This document shows, piece after piece, positions 47,701 to 55,905 of a DNA stretch of 64,000 nucleotides. The first letter of the stretch is position 1. Every line of letters starts with the position of its first letter. Below the pieces are notes generated by a model. It was not told the DNA's origin, did no database searches, and worked only from the letters and a program-made list of their open reading frames with translations. The stretch spans positions 16,957-80,956 of the forward strand of contig NZ_VJON01000007.1 in assembly GCF_007556685.1 (NCBI RefSeq), in the 5' to 3' direction. This DNA comes from Tepidimonas charontis (lineage in GTDB: Bacteria > Pseudomonadota > Gammaproteobacteria > Burkholderiales > Burkholderiaceae_C). The position numbers and the translations under genes are program-made.

Positions 47701-48158
47701 CGACTCCACGGCCACACGGGCAACACCATATTCAACCCCGCGATGAAGATCAGCCAGCACAGGGCGGCGATGACCGCCGCCGCAATGAGGCGGGTGCGCC
47801 AGCCGATGCCGCGATCGGCCAGCGATGCCAACAGAACCGAGGCGACCGTGGCCAGCACGAGGCCAGCGGTTTTCAGCAATACGCCGAACAGCACCAGGGC
47901 GCCGATGACGCAGCCCAGTGTGCGCCAGGCCACCGTGATGCGCACGCCGGAGCGCAGCAGCGCTGGCAGCGCAATCAGGACGCCCAGCCCGCCCAGCAGC
48001 AGGCCGAGGCCGAAGGGAAAGAAGCCGGGGCCCATGTTACGGGGGCTGCCCAGCTCGTAGTGTTCGACGGCATACCATGCGGCGGCAAAGCCGATGGCGG
48101 CCATCAGCAAACCGCCGAGCACATCGTGATGATCGCGGCGGGTGCGTGAAACATCCAT
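47697..48158 (-). CDS. tctB: Tripartite tricarboxylate transporter, small membrane protein TctB
   Basis: 153 residues from ATG 48158. Four helices with the conserved GSPRNMGPGFFPFGLGLLLG motif of TctB. Overlaps tctA by 4 bp. In most TTT operons tctC (periplasmic binding protein) comes first; here the gene upstream is an unrelated ankyrin protein, so TctC must be encoded elsewhere (members of the Bug family are abundant in Burkholderiales). Confidence 0.87.
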   Translation of the reverse strand: MDVSRTRRDHHDVLGGLLMAAIGFAAAWYAVEHYELGSPRNMGPGFFPFGLGLLLGGLGVLIALPALLRSGVRITVAWRTLGCVIGALVLFGVLLKTAGLVLATVASVLLASLADRGIGWRTRLIAAAVIAALCWLIFIAGLNMVLPVWPWSR

Positions 48159-48224
48159 ACGGTGTTCTCCTGTGGGTATTCGTTCTGCACGGTGTTGGGT
48201 GGACGGACGCCGTCGCGGTCTGCG

Positions 48225-48896
48225 TCACCACTGACCGCGCGGCTGACGCGCGCGGATGGCGGCCGCAATCATATCGATGACGGTCTGGCGGCTGACTTGA
48301 CGCGCGAAGTCGATGGCGTCCAGCCCCAACCGGTTGCGCAGCGTCGGATCGGCACCCTCCTCCAGTAACAAGCGCACCACTTCCTCGCGGCCGTAACGGG
48401 CGGCCATCATCAGCGGTGTGGTGCCGTTGGGTGACTCGGCGTCGATATACGCGTGATGCTCCAGCAGCAGCCGGGTGATGGTCAGTGCATGCTCGCCCTT
48501 GTTGGTGGCTGCGTAGTGCAGCGGTGCCCAGCCTGGGCGGTTGACCTGGGCGCGCCGCGCCAGCAACTGCTCCACCAGGGGTAAGTGGTTGCGCAGCGCC
48601 GCCATCATCAGGGCGTTTTCGCCGGCCGCATTGACGGCTTCGACATCGACTTCGGGCTGCAGCACCAGGTAGCGCGCCACCGCCAGCGCATCGCGCTGCA
48701 GCGCCAACACCAACGGCGGTGTCAGGTCGGGGTCAGGGCTGTTGAGATCGAAGCCGCGCTCGTGCAGGCGACGTACCGTGCCCACGTCGTCGCGCACCAC
48801 GGCGGTGAAAAACTGCTCGTAAGATCGCTGCGCCGAGGCGGACTGGCTTCCTAAGCCAATAATAATGAAAACAAACAGATACAGGAATTTTTTCAT
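48225..48896 (-). CDS. Exported ankyrin-repeat protein
   Basis: 223 residues from ATG 48896. Signal peptide MKKFLYLFVFIIIGLGSQSASA/Q, then about five ankyrin repeats (DPDLTPPLVLALQRDALAVA, AAGENALMMAALRNHLPLVE, APLHYAATNKGEHALTITRL, NGTTPLMMAARYGREEVVRL, LGLDAIDFARQVSRQ). A periplasmic protein-interaction scaffold of unknown partner. The ATG overlaps the tatD stop by 4 bp (ATGA), so it is translated together with tatD; the tctB start is 66 bp downstream. Confidence 0.87.
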   Translation of the reverse strand: MKKFLYLFVFIIIGLGSQSASAQRSYEQFFTAVVRDDVGTVRRLHERGFDLNSPDPDLTPPLVLALQRDALAVARYLVLQPEVDVEAVNAAGENALMMAALRNHLPLVEQLLARRAQVNRPGWAPLHYAATNKGEHALTITRLLLEHHAYIDAESPNGTTPLMMAARYGREEVVRLLLEEGADPTLRNRLGLDAIDFARQVSRQTVIDMIAAAIRARQPRGQW

Positions 48897-49744
48897 GTAT
48901 CGGTTGATATTTTGGCGGGTCTATCCACCTGCGTGCGGGCAAACAGGGCACGAAAATTGGCGCTGGTGACCTCAGCCACGGCATGCACGTCCATTCCTTT
49001 GATGCTGGCGAGTTGCTGCGCCACCAAGGGCACGTAGGCCGGCGTGTTGGTTTGGCCGCGGTGCGGCACCGGGGCGAGGTAGGGGCTGTCGGTTTCGATC
49101 AAGCAGCGCTCCAGTGGCACGTAGGCCGCCACTTCGCGCAGATCGGCGGCGTTCTTGAAGGTCAGAATACCCGAAAACGAGATATAAAACCCCAGATCGA
49201 GCGCCGCACCCGCCACTTCACGCGTTTCCGTAAAGCAGTGAAAGACACCCTGCACCGGCGCACCGCCCCCGGCATGGCGGTGGCCAAACCCGCCTGCTTC
49301 GCGCAGAATGGCCAGCGTATCGTCGGCAGCAGCGCGGGTGTGGATGACCAGTGGCAAGCCGGTGGTGCGCGCCGCGGTGATGTGCACCCGAAAGCGTTCG
49401 CGCTGCCATTCCATGTCGGCTACCGTACGCTGCCCCAAGCGGTAATAGTCGAGCCCGGTCTCACCGATGCCGACCACGCGCGCGCGCGCGGCGCGCTGCA
49501 CCAAATCGGCCACCGTCGGCTCCTGTACACCTTCGTTGTCGGGGTGCACGCCCACCGTGGCCCACAGCCGTGGCCCCTCGGGTGGTGCGCTCAGGGCGAT
49601 GCGGTGCACGTCGTCGAAGCCTTCGAGGGTGGTTCCAATGCACAGGGCTTGGCTGACGCCGGCAGCGCGCATCTGCGCCAGCACGTCATCGAGGCGCGAG
49701 CTCAGTTCGGGAAAGTCGAGATGGCAATGCGAGTCGGTGTACAT
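48893..49744 (-). CDS. tatD: TatD-family metal-dependent deoxyribonuclease
   Basis: 283 residues from ATG 49744. Metal ligands H6 and H8 in MYTDSHCHLDF, E in GIGETGLDYYR, H in LVIHTRAA, H in GVFHCFTE and D in LIETDSPYLAP complete the TatD amidohydrolase-type site. The enzyme is a 3'-5' exonuclease/endonuclease involved in DNA repair. Upstream are pilZ, holB and tmk, the usual neighbourhood in Burkholderiales; it overlaps the ankyrin gene downstream. Confidence 0.92.
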   Translation of the reverse strand: MYTDSHCHLDFPELSSRLDDVLAQMRAAGVSQALCIGTTLEGFDDVHRIALSAPPEGPRLWATVGVHPDNEGVQEPTVADLVQRAARARVVGIGETGLDYYRLGQRTVADMEWQRERFRVHITAARTTGLPLVIHTRAAADDTLAILREAGGFGHRHAGGGAPVQGVFHCFTETREVAGAALDLGFYISFSGILTFKNAADLREVAAYVPLERCLIETDSPYLAPVPHRGQTNTPAYVPLVAQQLASIKGMDVHAVAEVTSANFRALFARTQVDRPAKISTDT

Positions 49745-49800
49745 GGGTGAGTGAGGCAACGCTTGCACAGCAGGCGCCGTCCTTCGCGCTTGGGCAGGGA

Positions 49801-50181
49801 TCAAATGGTCTGTGTCGGCCGGTCCGATGCCAGATGAGCACCGAGGATTTCCTCGATGCGGGCTTTGAGCCGGCGCGATTTTTCATCGGGCGGAAAGGCC
49901 ACGCCGATGCCTTGCGTTCGGGTGCCGGTAGCCCCCGGCGGCGTGATCCAGGCCACCTTGCCGGCAATGGGGTAGCGCTGGGGGTCTTCGGGCAGCGTCA
50001 GCAACACGTAGACATCTTGGCCCAATGTGTACTGGCGGGTCGACGGCACGAAGATGCCACCGTCGCTAAACAGCGGAATGTAGGCCGCGTACAGCGCCCC
50101 TTTTTCCTTGATGGACAGCTGAATGACGGCGGGACGCGCGTGCCCTGTGGCGTCGCCACCGGAGAACGGAGCCATGCTCAT
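49801..50181 (-). CDS. pilZ: PilZ-domain protein (type IV pilus PilZ)
   Basis: 126 residues from ATG 50181 (MSMAPFSG), overlapping the holB stop by 4 bp (ATGA). The domain reads PAVIQLSIKEKGALYAAYIP, LFSDGGIFVPSTRQYTLGQD, VYVLLTLPEDPQRYPIAGKV, AWITPPGATGTRTQGIGVAF. The RxxxR and (D/N)xSxxG motifs for cyclic-di-GMP binding are not evident, as in the PilZ that works with PilB/FimX in pilus assembly. Placement after holB is the classic order. Confidence 0.9.
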   Translation of the reverse strand: MSMAPFSGGDATGHARPAVIQLSIKEKGALYAAYIPLFSDGGIFVPSTRQYTLGQDVYVLLTLPEDPQRYPIAGKVAWITPPGATGTRTQGIGVAFPPDEKSRRLKARIEEILGAHLASDRPTQTI

Positions 50182-51230
50182 GGGCGCGAGTGTAGCGCCG
50201 CTGATGACGCGGTGGTTGGGGCGCGCGCGGCGGGGGTGAAGGCGGCACGAGCGCGCTCGGTCCAGGCCTCGGCCCACAACCCGGCGTGAAACGGATGCTC
50301 GGCGTGGCGCCAGCCCTGCTGCAAACTGCGCCAGAAGGCCCACAGGCGTTCGGGCTGGGCACGCGGCACGGCATCGGCGTCGAAGTAGCGTGGCGGCGCG
50401 CCACAGGCCAGGGCCAGCGCGTCGTGGCACAGCAGCATCAGCATCTGTAGCTGGCGGGATGGCGGCCAATCGGACAGCGCCGATCCGTCGCCACGGACGA
50501 GTTGCTGCGGCAGTGCGCGCCAAACGGTGGCGCGTAGCCCACATTGGGCCCAGTTCAGCGCTTCTTGCGGCCGGCCCCCGGCGGCGCGCCAGCACACCTG
50601 CCAGTCTTCCTCGGTGAGCCGCAAGCCGGCCGCCGTCCCGGCCGCTTGCAGCCAGGCCTGCCCCTGCGCTTCGCTGGGCCATGTCAAGGTGTAGCGCTGG
50701 CAGCGGCTGCGAATCGTAGGCAGCAGTTGGTGGGCGGCCTCGGTGGCCAGGACGAAGCGCACGCGCCCGGGCGGTTCTTCCAGCGTTTTGAGCAGGGTGT
50801 TGGCCGACTCGACGTTGAGCCGCTCGGCCGACAGAATCAGAATGACTTTGCCCTGCTCGCGAGCGGACGACAACTGGGCAAAGGCGACGGCGGCCCGCGT
50901 GGCCTCGACCCGGATCTGGCGACCCGGCTTGATTTCCTTGCGATCGATGCGCTCCTGGGTGGCGGCATCCAGCGGCCAGCCGCGCTCCAGCGCCAGCCGC
51001 TCCGGCATCAGCGCAAACACATCGGCGTGCGCGCGCACCTGCAGCGCATGGCACGAGGGACAGGTGCCGCAGGCGCCTTGTTCGCTGGGGCGTTCGCACA
51101 GCCAGGTTTGGGCCAGCGCCTCGGCCAATTCGAGCTGCCCCAAGCCTGCTGGCCCGTCCAACAAAATGGCGTGACCGCGCAGCGCGCGCACTGCGCACAA
51201 CTGCTGTTGCAGCCACGGTGCCAGATTCAT
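50178..51230 (-). CDS. holB: DNA polymerase III subunit delta'
   Basis: 350 residues from ATG 51230. The AAA+ core has a degenerate P-loop ([13 protein letters not shown]: the Lys is Gln), as expected of a delta' that does not hydrolyse ATP. A zinc cluster (C45, C54, C57, C60) and the SRC motif [13 protein letters not shown] are present. [20 protein letters not shown] is the conserved arm. Part of the clamp loader. Overlaps tmk by 4 bp on one side and pilZ by 4 bp on the other. Confidence 0.92.
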   Translation of the reverse strand: MNLAPWLQQQLCAVRALRGHAILLDGPAGLGQLELAEALAQTWLCERPSEQGACGTCPSCHALQVRAHADVFALMPERLALERGWPLDAATQERIDRKEIKPGRQIRVEATRAAVAFAQLSSAREQGKVILILSAERLNVESANTLLKTLEEPPGRVRFVLATEAAHQLLPTIRSRCQRYTLTWPSEAQGQAWLQAAGTAAGLRLTEEDWQVCWRAAGGRPQEALNWAQCGLRATVWRALPQQLVRGDGSALSDWPPSRQLQMLMLLCHDALALACGAPPRYFDADAVPRAQPERLWAFWRSLQQGWRHAEHPFHAGLWAEAWTERARAAFTPAARAPTTASSAALHSRP

Positions 51231-51895
51231 GGCAGCACCCCCCGGGCGCGAGCCGCCTGCTCCACTTGGGCCCACACGGCTGGCAGCGGCAGGCTGGCGT
51301 CGATGCGCACGATGCGATCGGGCGCCTGCGCGGCGCGGGCCGCATAGCCCGCCGCTACGCGCTCGAAAAAGGCCAGCGGTTCGGCCTCGAATTTGTCGGG
51401 CGCGCGTGTCGCGCTCAGCCGTGCCGCGGCCAGCGCGGGCGGCACGTCGAACCACAGCGTCAGGTCCGGCTGGCGCAACCCGCCTTGCGGCGTGCGCTGC
51501 ACCCAGCCCTCCAGGGTCGACAGGACGCTCAGGTCGAAGCCACGTCCGTAGCCCTGATAGGCGAAGGTGGCATCGGTGAAGCGGTCGCACAACACCACGT
51601 CACCGGCGGCCAGCGCGGGTTCGATGACGTGCCGCAGGTGGTCACGGCGGGCAGCAAACACCAGCAGCGCCTCGGTCAGGGCGTCCATCGCGCTGTGCAG
51701 CAAAGACCCGCGCAGGGTCTCGGCCAAGGGCGTGCCGCCCGGCTCGCGCGTCACCGTGACGCGACGTCCCTGCGCGCGCAGCCGCTCGGCCAGCGTGGCC
51801 AAGTGGGTCGATTTGCCAGCACCGTCGATGCCTTCGAAGGAGACGAACAGGCCCAGCCCGCATGGGTGGATCGGGGAATCGATGCCATCGCTCAT
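51227..51895 (-). CDS. tmk: Thymidylate kinase
   Basis: 222 residues from ATG 51895. P-loop GIDGAGKS (22-29), DR(Y/F) motif [20 protein letters not shown], and the lid segment after LTLWFDVPP. It phosphorylates dTMP to dTDP. Its stop overlaps the holB start (ATGA); the mltG stop is 10 bp upstream. Confidence 0.94.
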   Translation of the reverse strand: MSDGIDSPIHPCGLGLFVSFEGIDGAGKSTHLATLAERLRAQGRRVTVTREPGGTPLAETLRGSLLHSAMDALTEALLVFAARRDHLRHVIEPALAAGDVVLCDRFTDATFAYQGYGRGFDLSVLSTLEGWVQRTPQGGLRQPDLTLWFDVPPALAAARLSATRAPDKFEAEPLAFFERVAAGYAARAAQAPDRIVRIDASLPLPAVWAQVEQAARARGVLP

Positions 51896-51905
51896 CGTTG
51901 CGTCC

Positions 51906-52928
51906 TCACGGCAGCCCCAACTGGTAGCGCCGCACCGCGCGGTTGTGTTCTTCCAGCGTGCGGCTGAAGGCGCTGGTGCCGTCGCCGCGCGCCACGAAAT
52001 ACAGGTCGCGCGTGGGCGCAGGTTGCACGGCCGCCAGCAACGACGCCCAGCTCGGTATCGCGATGGGCGTGGGCGGCAGACCGGCGCGGGTGTAGGTGTT
52101 GTAGGGCGTGTCGGTGAGCAGGTCGCGCCGGCGCAGATTGCCATCGAACGCCTCTCCCATTCCGTAGATGACGCTGGGGTCGGTTTGCAGTCGCATCCCG
52201 ATACGCAATCGATTGATGAACACGGCAGCGATGCGCGCCCGATCGGCGTCGCGTCCGGTTTCTTTCTCGACCAGGCTGGCCAAGATGAGGGCCTCGTCGG
52301 GCGAGCGCAGCGGTAAGTCCGGTTGCCGTTGCGCCCAGGCTTGGGCCAGTCGTGCCTCCATGGCAGCGGCGGCTTGCCGCAAAACGCGCGAGGCCAGCGA
52401 CCGCTTGGGATAGACATACGTGTCGGGAAAAAGCCGTCCCTCGGCATGTTCTGCGGACAACCCCAGATGGCGCGCCAAGGCAACCGGATCGTGGCCCGGC
52501 GGCAGATCGTCGATCAAAAATTCCGCCGAGCGGACGGCCTGCAGCACCTCGCGCACATTCCAGCCCTCGATCAGCGTCAGGCGTCGGGTGGCCTGCTGAC
52601 CGCGTACCAACATCTCCAGCAGGCTGCGTGGGGTCACGCCGGCGCGCAGCTCGTAGCTGCCGGCCTGGATGCGTCGCCCCTGCCCCGACAGCCGAAACCA
52701 GGCGTGCAGCCACAGTGCCGGGGTCTCGACCCCTGCTTGCACCACGGTTTGTGCCACCTGGCCGACCGTTTGTCCCGGTTGAATCCAGACATCCAGCACC
52801 GCCTCATTCCCGCCCCGCAACGGCAGAGGGCGGTTGAGCCAGACCGCCACGACCATGGCCGCCGCCAAAAGCACGGCGGCGCACGCCAGCAGCCAACGGC
52901 GGGGGCGGGAAGGGTGCGTGGACGACAC
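51906..52928 (-). CDS. mltG: Endolytic murein transglycosylase MltG
   Basis: 340 residues from ATG 52928. One N-terminal membrane anchor (11-30), a LysM-like subdomain ([20 protein letters not shown]) and the catalytic YceG domain with [14 protein letters not shown] and the active-site Glu E221 in [16 protein letters not shown]. It cuts nascent peptidoglycan strands and sets glycan length. Clusters with tmk and holB as in many proteobacteria; divergent from ygfZ. Confidence 0.92.
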   Translation of the reverse strand: MSSTHPSRPRRWLLACAAVLLAAAMVVAVWLNRPLPLRGGNEAVLDVWIQPGQTVGQVAQTVVQAGVETPALWLHAWFRLSGQGRRIQAGSYELRAGVTPRSLLEMLVRGQQATRRLTLIEGWNVREVLQAVRSAEFLIDDLPPGHDPVALARHLGLSAEHAEGRLFPDTYVYPKRSLASRVLRQAAAAMEARLAQAWAQRQPDLPLRSPDEALILASLVEKETGRDADRARIAAVFINRLRIGMRLQTDPSVIYGMGEAFDGNLRRRDLLTDTPYNTYTRAGLPPTPIAIPSWASLLAAVQPAPTRDLYFVARGDGTSAFSRTLEEHNRAVRRYQLGLP

Positions 52929-52982
52929 GGTTTCTGGAGGGAAGGGCCAAACGGCGCACAGCGACTGCGCGAGAATACGGAC

Positions 52983-53990
52983 ATGGATGATAGCCGCACC
53001 CCATCGATGTCGACGTCACACCCCGCAACCGCCGCCGCGGTCGGCGCCACCGATGCGCCCCCCGAGCTCGCGGCGGTCGGGTCCGCCTTGCCGGCCGGCG
53101 GTTGCGCTCCCTTATCCGATTGGGGGGTGCTGTTGGCCGAAGGGCCCGATGCAGCAGCCTTTTTGCATGGCCAGCTGACCAACGACGTGCTGCAGCTGGA
53201 CGAACAGCACGCGCGCTTGGCGGCTTACTGTTCGCCGAAGGGGCGCATGTTGATGAGCGCTGTCGTGGTGCGACTGGCCGAGGGCGTGGCACTGTGCCTG
53301 CCGCGCGAGCGCTTGGCGCCGATGCTCAAACGCTTGGCCATGTTCGTGCTGCGTGCCAAGGTGCGGCTGCACGACGCCAGCGCGCTCTGGACGCTGTGGG
53401 GGGTCATCGGTGAGAGTGTACCCGCCGATCTGGCTGCGGCACCGTGGTCCGTGTGGCGCGATGAGGGTGGGGCGTGGGTACGGCTGCCACCCGCCTTGGG
53501 GCGTGAGCGGGCACTGCGCGTACAAGCAGCGACGGCCCCCGCGCCTTCGGCCGTATCGCTGCCGCCGGGGCTGTGGCCCTGGCTGGAGGTGATGAGCGGC
53601 GTGGTGCATGTCTGCGACGCAACCGCAGAAGCCTTCGTGCCGCAGATGATCAACTACGAGTCGGTGGGCGGTGTCAACTTCAAAAAAGGTTGTTATCCCG
53701 GGCAAGAGGTGGTGGCGCGCAGTCAGTTCCGTGGCACGCTGAAGCGGCGCGGCTATTTGGCGGCAGCCGAGGGGCCAGTGGCTGCCGGGCAAGAGGTGTT
53801 TCACCCCGCTGACACCGAGCAGCCGGTCGGCCTCATCGCGCAGGCCGCTGCCGCGCCCGACGGCTCCTGGCATGCCTTCCTATCGCTGCAAACCAGCGCG
53901 GCCGATGGGCAGCCGCTGCGCGCCGGCACCCCCGATGGCGTTGGCCTGCGCCTGCTGCCCCTGCCCTACCCACTGCTGCAGGATATCTGA
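52983..53990 (+). CDS. ygfZ: Folate-binding protein YgfZ
   Basis: 335 residues from ATG 52983, preceded by a 54-bp intergenic gap shared with mltG. The first ~40 residues are low-complexity Ala/Pro and may be disordered. The hallmark K-x-GCYPGQE is present (KKGCYPGQEVVARSQFRG, C237), with GQLTNDVLQLDE and SPKGRMLM earlier. YgfZ uses tetrahydrofolate in repair or assembly of Fe-S enzymes and tRNA thiomodification. An alternative start at MSTSHP (residue 9) is possible. Confidence 0.92.
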   Translation: MDDSRTPSMSTSHPATAAAVGATDAPPELAAVGSALPAGGCAPLSDWGVLLAEGPDAAAFLHGQLTNDVLQLDEQHARLAAYCSPKGRMLMSAVVVRLAEGVALCLPRERLAPMLKRLAMFVLRAKVRLHDASALWTLWGVIGESVPADLAAAPWSVWRDEGGAWVRLPPALGRERALRVQAATAPAPSAVSLPPGLWPWLEVMSGVVHVCDATAEAFVPQMINYESVGGVNFKKGCYPGQEVVARSQFRGTLKRRGYLAAAEGPVAAGQEVFHPADTEQPVGLIAQAAAAPDGSWHAFLSLQTSAADGQPLRAGTPDGVGLRLLPLPYPLLQDI

Positions 53991-54231
53991 TGGCTCCGTG
54001 GGCGGACACGGAACGCACGGCTGGGCGGCGTGCCTGGGTGCTGTCGGCGGCAGAGGAGCGGGTGTTGCATCGGTGGGTGCCAAGCGGGACGCCTGTACGT
54101 GCCCCGGCACGTGGGTCGACCATGGTCCAGCGGAAGGCTGCGGCGATGGCGTGGACCCAGCGATGCGAAGCCGTGCGCGTGGGCGGCCACGCTGATCGAT
54201 ACCGGCGCGGCGGTGTGTGCAAGACGCTGCC

Positions 54232-55086
54232 ATGTGCCTGATCGGTTGGGTCATTGCGGACTGCGGGTATCCCCGGTGGATCGCGTCCAACCGGGACGAG
54301 TCCTGGGACCGGCCAACCCAGCCGCTGCATGTCTGGGCACTGCCCAACGGGGTGCGCGTGTGCGGGGGGCGCGACGGCGTGGCGGGCGGCTCGTGGTTGG
54401 CCGTGGCTGACAATGGCCGGCTGGCGATGCTGACCAATGTGCGCGCCTGGCCACCCGAGCCGCCGCGGCAGCGCAGCCGCGGTGACTTGGTGCTGGCGTG
54501 GTTGAGCGGGGCCGATGCGGACTGGGCCGGCTGGGCCAGCCGCCAGGCTGCGGATGCCGTCAATGGCTGCAACGTCGTGTTGGCGGATGTGCATCGCCCT
54601 GAGTGGGTGTGGTTGAGCAACCGGCCGCAGCGCGGTGACCAAGTGCCCCTGCAACGAAATGGGTGGCACGGGCGGCGGCTGGGGCCAGGGGTCTATACCT
54701 TATCGAATGCCGTACTGGACACGCCTTGGCCCAAGCAGCAGTCGCTGGCCGCTGCCTTGCACCAAGCCCTGGGCATTCCGCATTCACAGCGGGCGTGGTC
54801 GGTGCTGGAACAGGGGTTGCAGCAGTACGAGGCCGGCGCTTCGATCGATGAGCACATACGGCGCAGCGCGTTCGTGCACCTGCCGCAACGCCGCTGGGGC
54901 ACCCGTAGCCGCCTGATGGCCCACTGGCAGGACGACTGCGGTTTGACGCTGTGCGAACAAACCTATGTGCCGCAGCAGGGCGTGGCCGTGCCGGACGGTC
55001 CCCCCAGGTGCTTGACCATCGACTGGTGGGGAATGCCGACTTCGTCGTATGGATCGCCCTCGACCTGCCAGCCCAGCCGCGCGTAA
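54232..55086 (+). CDS. NRDE (TANGO2-like) family protein
   Basis: 284 residues from ATG 54232. MCLIGWVIADCGYPRWIASN, then RDESWDRPTQPLHVW places Cys2 and the NRDE motif (20-23) as in the family, whose N-terminal Cys is predicted to be an Ntn-type nucleophile after Met removal. RDGVAGGSWLAVADNGRLAM and NVRAWPPEPPRQRSRGDLVL are conserved. Function in bacteria is unclear; TANGO2 relatives bind or traffic heme. The 3' end overlaps the convergent thioesterase-GNAT gene by 124 bp, so its last ~35 residues are probably not homologous to the family. Confidence 0.85.
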   Translation: MCLIGWVIADCGYPRWIASNRDESWDRPTQPLHVWALPNGVRVCGGRDGVAGGSWLAVADNGRLAMLTNVRAWPPEPPRQRSRGDLVLAWLSGADADWAGWASRQAADAVNGCNVVLADVHRPEWVWLSNRPQRGDQVPLQRNGWHGRRLGPGVYTLSNAVLDTPWPKQQSLAAALHQALGIPHSQRAWSVLEQGLQQYEAGASIDEHIRRSAFVHLPQRRWGTRSRLMAHWQDDCGLTLCEQTYVPQQGVAVPDGPPRCLTIDWWGMPTSSYGSPSTCQPSRA

Positions 55087-55904
55087 AACGGCAGCGCACT
55101 GCGCTGCGCGCTCAGGCGCAGGGTGTGTTCGCCGCGGGCGCGGGCAGCGTCCTCCAGCGCCTGCAGCACGCGGCGCCCTACCCCGGCGCCGCGCAGGGTG
55201 CGGTGCACCGCCATGCGGCCAATTTTGCCCTGCCCCGGGGCGGTCGCCAGCAGCCGCCCGGTGCCTACGGCCTGTCCCAGCCCGTTGTAGGCCACGGCAT
55301 GGAGGGCATGGGTGTCGGCCGCGTCCCATTCCTCTGCCTCGGGGATCCCTTGTTCGTCCACGAACACCGCGCGTCGCAGCGGCGCCGCGTCATGCCGCAG
55401 GGCATCCCACGGTCCGGTGACGATGCGCAAAACGTCTTGGCCCGCCTCGTACTGCTCGATGAGGGCGCGCAGCGGCGCCGGCACCGTGCGCGCCGTCTGC
55501 GATGCCGGGTCGGCAAAGACATAGACCACCTCGGCTCCCACCAACGCCTGCTCGCCGCGAAACACGGCCGCCGTCATCGTGATGGAGGAGTTGCCGATGC
55601 GCTCGCAGCGCAGCGCCACGTCCAGGCAATCATCCATGCGGGCACTGGCGGCAAACTCCAGCGTGGCCTTGCGCACATACAGGTCGCCGCCGAGTTGCTG
55701 CATGGCCTGTGCGTAGGGCAGCGCCAGCGCCCGCCAGTACTCGGTCATGCCGACATCGACGTACATCAGGTAGTGGGCGTTGAAGACGATGCCCTGCATG
55801 TCCACCTCCGCCCAGCGCACGCGCAGGCGGTGCAAAAAACGGAACTCGTGGCGCTTCACGGCGGGATTTGGGACAATTTCAGGTTCGGAACCAACAGCTC
55901 GCAT
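54963..55904 (-). CDS. YbgC-type thioesterase fused to a GNAT acetyltransferase
   Basis: 313 residues from ATG 55904; a GTG at 55859 gives a start closer to that of YbgC. Residues ~25-150 are a 4HBT hot-dog domain (RVRWAEVDMQGIVFNAHYLM, catalytic Asp D35). Residues ~165-300 are a GNAT domain (FVDEQGIPEAEEWDAADTHA, GKIGRMAVHRTLRGAGVGRR with the RGAGVG acetyl-CoA loop, FYARLGWQVEGDPYDEVGIP), similar to ElaA-like enzymes. The chain would hydrolyse acyl-CoA and acetylate an unknown acceptor. The start codon is one base away from that of rlhA on the other strand. Confidence 0.85.
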   Translation of the reverse strand: MRAVGSEPEIVPNPAVKRHEFRFLHRLRVRWAEVDMQGIVFNAHYLMYVDVGMTEYWRALALPYAQAMQQLGGDLYVRKATLEFAASARMDDCLDVALRCERIGNSSITMTAAVFRGEQALVGAEVVYVFADPASQTARTVPAPLRALIEQYEAGQDVLRIVTGPWDALRHDAAPLRRAVFVDEQGIPEAEEWDAADTHALHAVAYNGLGQAVGTGRLLATAPGQGKIGRMAVHRTLRGAGVGRRVLQALEDAARARGEHTLRLSAQRSALPFYARLGWQVEGDPYDEVGIPHQSMVKHLGGPSGTATPCCGT

Positions 55905-55905
55905 T

